DNA from: Tethya wilhelma
Lineage: Eukaryota > Porifera > Demospongiae > Tethyida > Tethyidae
Assembly (NCBI GenBank): GCA_964030475.1
Contig: CAXIPT010000011.1
Location: forward strand, 1,747,780 to 1,811,779
Direction of reading: 5' to 3'
DNA length: 64,000 bases
This document shows positions 58,801 to 64,000 of this stretch, piece by piece; within the stretch, counting starts at the first letter, position 1, and every line of letters begins with the position of its first letter. A model generated the notes under the pieces. That model saw only the letters and a program-made list of their open reading frames with translations, was not told the DNA's origin and ran no database searches. The position numbers and the translations under genes are program-made.

Positions 58801-60876
58801 ATCAAGCACTGGTTAATTTCTCTATCTGGATCTGATGTGAGAAATGCCAATGACAAAGAGTGGGAGATATTCGGTGTGTCAGCTGGTGACTCCAACCACT
58901 TCCCAAGTGTAAAAGTAACTCTTGGCAGTACAGTGAAAGTCATTGATCCTCCAGTATTCAACACTTTCACAATCGATTCTTCAAACAAAATGCTGTCCTT
59001 GGCTTGGTCATCCATTAAAGAAGCTTCAGAATATAACATCAGTGTGGAATACCAACACGGAGCTGGTGCAGAAACGAGCACCTTTGATATGACTTCTTCA
59101 CCAAGTCAGTTATCTCTTCAAATTAATATGAATGAGCATGTCCAAAATTGGGATACTATCTTCAAAACAACTACTAGCATTGTGGCCAAAATCAAAGCTG
59201 TTGGTTCTGGCTATTTCATCACGAGCATGGAACAGAGTTCTCCAAGCTTAACACGTTTAAGTTCTCCACAAAATCTTTCTATCACATCAGACTCAACTAA
59301 CATTACAATAACATGGTCTTCAGTGTCTGGAGCAACTGCATATAATGTTGCTTACACTTTTAATGGAGTTGAGTCTCAAAAGAAAGTCACTAAAAATACA
59401 CTCGTTTTAGCAATTCAAGATTTAACACAGGGAGCCTATGATTCAGTGCTTGCCATTCAAGTAAAAGTTTCAGCTATTTCTGACGGTACTTCACTACCCA
59501 GTGACACTGTATCTGGTGAACATGAAATTACTGACAACCGTAGTGCAATATTTCAAAGCCAGCAGTTTGGAGGAAATGGAGGTCAAGTATTTAGTGATCC
59601 GATTCATGAGCATACACCTAAAATAATTAGGATTAAAGCCATCAAAATTCGTCATCAAGAAGCAATCGAATCGATTCAAATGTCTTATCTCCTGGCTGAT
59701 GGATCTACTTATGTTGCACCTGAGCATGGAGGAAACACTGGAACTGAAACTAACTTTGAATTTGATTTAGGAGAAGAAACTATAAAGGTCTATGGACAAA
59801 CCAGTAATTCGATCATAAACCAGCTGACATTTGTCACCAAGTCGGCCAATGGTATTGAGAGGAAGTATGGCCCATTTGGACAGTCACAAGCACACCCGCT
59901 CCACTTTGAAGTTGCTGGTAAAGTATTGGGGATATTTGGACGTGCTGGTACTGTTCTAGATGCTATTGGCTTTTACATGATCTCCCTTCCTATTGATACA
60001 AAAAGCAGCCCAATATATGGAGGAGGTGGCGGAGAAGTCTTCAATGATCCAAATTCAACCCAATCTCAGATAGTAGGCATAAGAGCCATCCGAATTCGTC
60101 ATGGAAACGAGGTTGATTCTATCCAAGCCACTTATATTCTAGAGGATGGTTCCACATGGGTGGCTCCAAAGCATGGAGGATCGGGAGGCAATGAGAGTTA
60201 CATTAAGTTTTCTGCCGGTGAGTATATCACTAGAGTGGATGGCAAAACAAATTCGATGCTTGTTGACCAATTCACATTCACTACTGAGAAAGCAGATGGT
60301 ACAACCCAAACATATGGTCCATACGGAAGAACTGGTCAGTCACCATTCTCAGTTGATGGTCGTGTCATTAGTTTCCATGGACGAAGTGGAAATCTCTTGG
60401 ATGCTATTGGATTTAATTATGTTGAGCTCCCAATAAAAGAAATATCAACCTCTCAACGCTTTGGAGGAAATGGGGGTGAGGCATTCAGTGATGAGATTCC
60501 TACGCACAAACCGGAGATAATTGGAATTAAAGCAATCAGAATCAGGCACGGAAATCAAGTTAATTCAATTCAGGCTACCTACCGACAGGCAGATGGAAGC
60601 ACTTGGGTTGCACCAAAGCACGGTGGGTATAGGGGAGAAGAATCATTCATTGAGTTTGCAGACAATGAGAATGTGACGCGCATTGAAGGGAAGACAAACA
60701 ATGTTCTTGTGGATCAGATAACTTTTGTAACACGTAAAGGTGATGGGTCAACCGGAAGGTATGGACCCTTTGGTATAACTGGACAAACTCCTTTTTCTGT
60801 GGATGGAAAGATTCTTGGGTTTTTTGGACATTCAGGAACCGAACTAGATTCCATTGGAATCTATTACATTCCTTGA
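46886..60876 (+). CDS. Giant MBL-fold / beta-repeat / FN3-like / jacalin protein
   Basis: Exon 1 is 46886-47035 (ATG 46909, or an earlier exon via the TTGCAG acceptor; the frame is open upstream). Exon 2 starts at 48455, phase 1, and runs more than 12 kb. Order: MBL fold with GFGDATMLKV, YLIDGG, HSDADH (48613-48630) and HHGS (near 49123); Pro/Gly loop (48880-48945); repeats of about 150-190 residues with FGLG...IP motifs (51.4-55.5 kb); an acidic stretch (56010-56140) before a Gly-rich hydrophobic helix and a basic coiled region (56150-56340); ten FN3-like units (56345-59550); and three jacalin-like lectin domains (59557-60876). About 4,100 residues. Two breaks: the N at 53471, where the frame needs two bases more, and a frameshift near 58820. 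Probably a sugar-binding protein with a metallohydrolase head. Location unknown; no signal peptide seen. Confidence 0.8.
47036..48454 (+). other. Intron of the giant gene, with transposon insertions
   Basis: It starts GTCAGTAAAG and ends ATCATAG, like its shorter relative at 23614-24575. Extra length comes from a family A piece (about 47574-47695) and the end of a family B repeat (about 47800-47970). An inverted repeat E unit lies at about 48128-48390, with a short CACAAG tract at 48058-48085. Confidence 0.65.
59557..60876 (+). other. Three tandem jacalin-like lectin domains
   Basis: Each unit is about 140 residues. Units start near 59557, 60008 and 60447. Shared features are FGGNGGxxFxD, IRHGNxVxSIQATY, DGSTWVAPKHGG, a YGPFG turn and a closing FGRAG/HSG-x-x-LD-x-IG. 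These are the marks of the beta-prism I fold of jacalin-related lectins, where the GG and late Gly-x-x-x-D loops form the sugar site. They form the C-terminus of the giant protein. Confidence 0.85.
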
Positions 60877-61546
60877 AAGTTTTTTTGATGAACAGAAATG
60901 AACAAACAAGTAACTATAGTCACCTAGCTTATTGTAGTGTAGTACTTCATGTAATCATTCATTGTTTAGACATCTTCAGTAGACTACTATAGAACATCAT
61001 TAGATTCAGGACTATATAATATATTATATCGAATTAGGCAGGTAGTAAGCCATATACTTGCATGCTGAAGTTTAGTTACACTATATATGTTCAGTCATTA
61101 GTTGTTAGTTTATTCTGCTGTCATGTCGATCTCTATAGGTCTAGGACACATTAATACAAGAATTTTTTTCTTTATTTGTGCTGAAACAATTTAGAATTAT
61201 TATTTTGCTGCTGATCGAAGAATTATTCAAACATTCACTATAATATGAGGGCAGGAGTCATGTAGCATGTGGCAATTTGATTCAATGGGTGATACAAAAC
61301 TACTAGCTGTATATAGCGGATAATTTTCAAGAGGTTAAATTTTCACAGATTGGGGATTCAGAATGATTTCGCAATTTTTACTTTCGTGGACAGTCACACA
61401 TAACAGCCACGTAAACGCAAAGAAAACATTTTAATTTTCGTGGAACCACATGATCCACGAAACAGCAAAAATTCTACTATATGGTATACATGCATGTAAC
61501 ACACAACTATTACCGATGGATAGTATCACAGGTATCCCAGCTAGTA
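60877..61546. repeat. 3' flank of the giant gene with a copy of the 38.1 kb repeat
   Basis: After a roughly 200-base AT-rich flank, likely the 3' untranslated region, bases about 61095-61546 match 38150-38640 directly. They may be a solo copy of the Ty3-associated end repeat. Confidence 0.6.
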
Positions 61547-62232
61547 TCATATACGTACAGTAGTACGTATAGTAGGAATGGGCCGACTGTCTCATAGACA
61601 CAATACAAAATGTTGGTCACTATTAAAATCTAATCAAATAAAATTAAATCTTTTAAGTTGCTCAGAGGCTCTTAATGCAAGTCCTAGAACTCACAAAAAC
61701 TTTCCTAAGCACTCGTAGAGAGCGCTAGTGGGAAGCCACTATAGTGCCATTTTTCCCTCTTAACGTACTTGCGTACTTATGTACTTAATTTCCTAACTGA
61801 CTTACTTGAAAAAGATTTCCAGAGAAACAGAATGTGTTGAGCCAACTTTGACAGCACAAAGTAAGTTCTTTTTATTGGCACTACATTCATTGATACTCGT
61901 TTTGATCATAAATATGCCTAAACAAAAAGTAGAAAGCTTTGAAACTTAGTATATAAATTCATGTACTACAATGCAGCCATCTTGTAGGTAGAGTTCAAAG
62001 GTCATTATCCACGCGGCCGCATGCGCATTAGCCTCTTTCAGCATAATAAAGTACATGACTGTTGTTGCTGCTACTCAAGCTTTTTGTAGGGACTAACCAG
62101 TCTCTGATAGTCTTCACACTGTAGTGTTGAAAAAAGTGAATGAATATAAGTAGTAAAAAAAAGTAGTGAAGGAATGGCCAGTGCAGTAAAAAGTATTCGA
62201 ACAAGGCATGTCTCAATTTCGGCACATGATTA
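61547..62232. mobile_element. Repeat B with an attached A end
   Basis: Family B from the TACGTACAGTAGTACGTATAG end to about 62150, then about 80 bases of A ending TTCGGCACATGATTACCTGG. The rest of A is missing. Confidence 0.65.
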
Positions 62233-62396
62233 CCTGGTCTTTATGGCTAAAATTAATGAATTTTATAAAAACTGTATCTTTCGCACAATCAGTAGATGTT
62301 AGTGTGGGAATTTTAAAAGCATTACATTGCTACTATACATATATGATTACTACAAGATTAATTTATACATTGAAAACAAAGATAAAACTTGAGAAA

Positions 62397-63385
62397 TTAA
62401 GCATGAGGATGGATTAGAAAAAATAATAGGAAAATCCATTTAGGAAGAAGAGGAGGGTACTCGTCCATATGATCCAGTCGATAAGGCAACCGGTCTTCAG
62501 GTTCTGAAGGAGTTCCTCTAATACAGTAGTTCACACGAGTAAACACTATTTTAACAAAATTCTTTAGTTTTGAAACTGGGAAGAAGACAGTTATCAACAT
62601 GACGACACCATAAAGGAAGTGAACTAAAATGACTAAGATCAACACACTATAAAAGAATTTATATATTACAGGCTGAATTCTTCCAAAAGTTCTCTTCAAA
62701 ACATTAAAAGATATAGCATTAGAAGCAATAGGAAGTAAAAATATGAGCAATGAATCAGAATTACTGAATAATGATTTTCGGTGTGGTTTAAATATCGCTA
62801 AGACAACTGATGCAAAGCCTAAAAAAGTATCACACAATGGAAAATACACAACTCCTTTAGCAAAAAGCAAAATAAGAAGATTTATGATTCTGAGTAGGAG
62901 ATAGAATGCTGCAAAGTATCGGTAGTCTCGAGGTTCATCTTTGAACTCCCCTAGAAACACAGTTACAAATTCTCTCAAAGTCTCTCTCTGAATTTCAAAG
63001 AAGTTGAGACACCTATGAAAGCATCGACAGGGGAAGAGACACAGCAACATCAGAGGGAGGATGTTGAACAAGAGGAGCATCAATAGAGCCAACAGACCGT
63101 AGGGAAGGTGCTCTCTACCAAAGTATTCCACTGTTCCATCCATACCGAGATACCTCTGTTTCAATGGGTCTCTTTTCATATCATAAAGAGTAACTGGCGT
63201 TAAGAGATCTAATGAAGTATTAAGAGTCTTTACATATGAAAGAAGGATAAATGTAGCAAATGCTCCAATGAGGGTATTCTTGACATCCCACTCATTACGG
63301 ATACACCTAAAACACTTATAAAATGGTCTCCATAGCGAAACAACTCTAGGATAGTGATAGTGTAAACTGGCAAACACATATATCA
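62397..63385 (-). CDS. C-terminal multipass membrane module, 5' end interrupted by repeat B
   Basis: The open frame extends to 63470, but its first roughly 30 residues are coded by a family B repeat (63382 onward). The genuine part begins with YVFASLHYHYPRVVSLWRPF and a WD motif. About six hydrophobic helices follow, with RDYRYFAAFYLLLRIINLLI and a late cytosolic tail ending DEYPPLLP. I associate this arrangement with the C-terminal membrane module of large surface receptors in sponges and other early animals. The extracellular part would lie beyond the window. The MITE either entered the coding frame or sits in the upstream intron. If the former, this is a pseudogene. Confidence 0.6.
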
Positions 63386-63998
63386 TACGTACGGTAGTAC
63401 GTATAGTAGGAATGGGCCGCCTGTCCCATAGACACAATACAAAATGTTTATCACCATAAAAATCTAGCAAGACAAAGTTAAACCTTCAAACTTGCTCAGA
63501 AAGCTTTCTCAGACAGATTAACAAACGTTTGCATGGCCTAAAACTCACAGAAGCTTTCATAAGCACTCGTAGCGAGCGCTAGTTAGAAGCTACACCCACG
63601 CAATTTTGTTCTCACTTACTTACTTACTTACTTACTTACTAACTGACTTACTTGAAGGCGATTTCCAGAGAAACAAAAGACGTTGAGCTTGTTTTGACTA
63701 CACAGAACAACTTGTTCTCATCTGGACTAGTGCCTTTTACACTCGCTTTCTGCCCAAATGTGTTAAAACAAGAGCTAGAAAGCTTTAAAACTTAGTATAT
63801 AAATTCATACACTTCAATGCAGCCATCTTTTGTAGGTAGAGGTCAAAGGTCGTTATCTATCCACGTGGCATTTAATGCGCATGCGCATTAGTCTAATAGT
63901 ACTGCTACTCAAGCTTTTTGTAAGGACTTACTAAGTCCCTGATATAGTCTCATATATATAGCTCACTTTAGTGTTGAAAAAAGTGAGTAAACAAGTAT
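63382..63998. mobile_element. Repeat family B at the window end
   Basis: An almost full B copy from TATCATACGTACGGTAGTACG to GTGTTGAAAAAAGTGAGTAA. A tandem ACTTACTTACTT tract lies near 63613-63640. A family A unit probably follows outside the window. Confidence 0.7.
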
Positions 63999-64000
63999 AG

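Noticed and set aside
46886..60876. Bacterial contamination as source of the MBL-jacalin gene
   Set aside because: A spliced first exon at a phase-1 junction, MITEs in its intron and a duplicated copy with the same intron all mark it as resident eukaryotic DNA. Ancient transfer of single domains is not excluded.

Overview
The window looks like nuclear DNA of an early-branching animal, most likely a sponge. The reasons are AT-rich DNA with short spliceosomal introns, very long single exons coding for fibronectin type III arrays, a Death-domain exon, multipass membrane proteins of a kind I associate with sponges, and dense small foldback transposons plus LINE, Ty3 and tyrosine-recombinase retroelements. 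The assignment is an inference; the sequence carries no species marker. I saw no prokaryotic operons, CRISPR arrays, rRNA or tRNA genes.

Layout. 0.07-8.5 kb (minus): a gene with 23 FN3 repeats, a P-loop GTPase domain, a Cys/His-rich module and a coiled tail. 8.6-10.3 kb: retroelement debris (PHD-finger ORF, tyrosine recombinase, inverted repeats). 10.7-14.6 kb (minus): a paralogue of the first gene with only six FN3 repeats. A Death-domain exon upstream joins it in phase, giving a Death-FN3-GTPase protein of 1068 residues. 14.6-20.4 kb: mostly MITEs. 20.5-22.2 kb (minus): a multi-exon membrane-protein gene whose second exon carries a 2A-type ribosome-skipping motif. 22.7-24.7 kb (minus): a two-exon metallo-beta-lactamase-fold gene. 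25-36.5 kb: repeats, gag-like remains, a LINE reverse transcriptase and microsatellites. 36.6-38.6 kb: a broken FN3-like fragment and a Ty3-type Pol tail. 40.1-41.1 kb: two related membrane-tail exons. 41.9-46.8 kb: hairpins and nested MITEs. 46.9-60.9 kb (plus): a giant gene coding for an MBL-fold domain, long beta-rich repeats, an acidic/hydrophobic segment, ten FN3-like units and three jacalin-like lectin domains. 62.4-63.4 kb (minus): the end of a multipass membrane protein interrupted by a MITE.

Relationships. The 22.7-24.7 kb gene is an inverted partial duplicate of the 5' end of the giant gene. The 36.6-37.9 kb fragment is an inverted, frameshifted copy of the giant gene's FN3-like region. 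The two FN3-GTPase genes are tandem paralogues that differ by collapse or expansion of FN3 repeats. The most interesting candidates are the Death-FN3-GTPase gene pair (a possible innate-immunity or cell-death GTPase family) and the giant MBL-lectin protein. Nine single Ns mark likely assembly joins; several sit exactly where the sequence changes identity, so claims spanning them are cautious.
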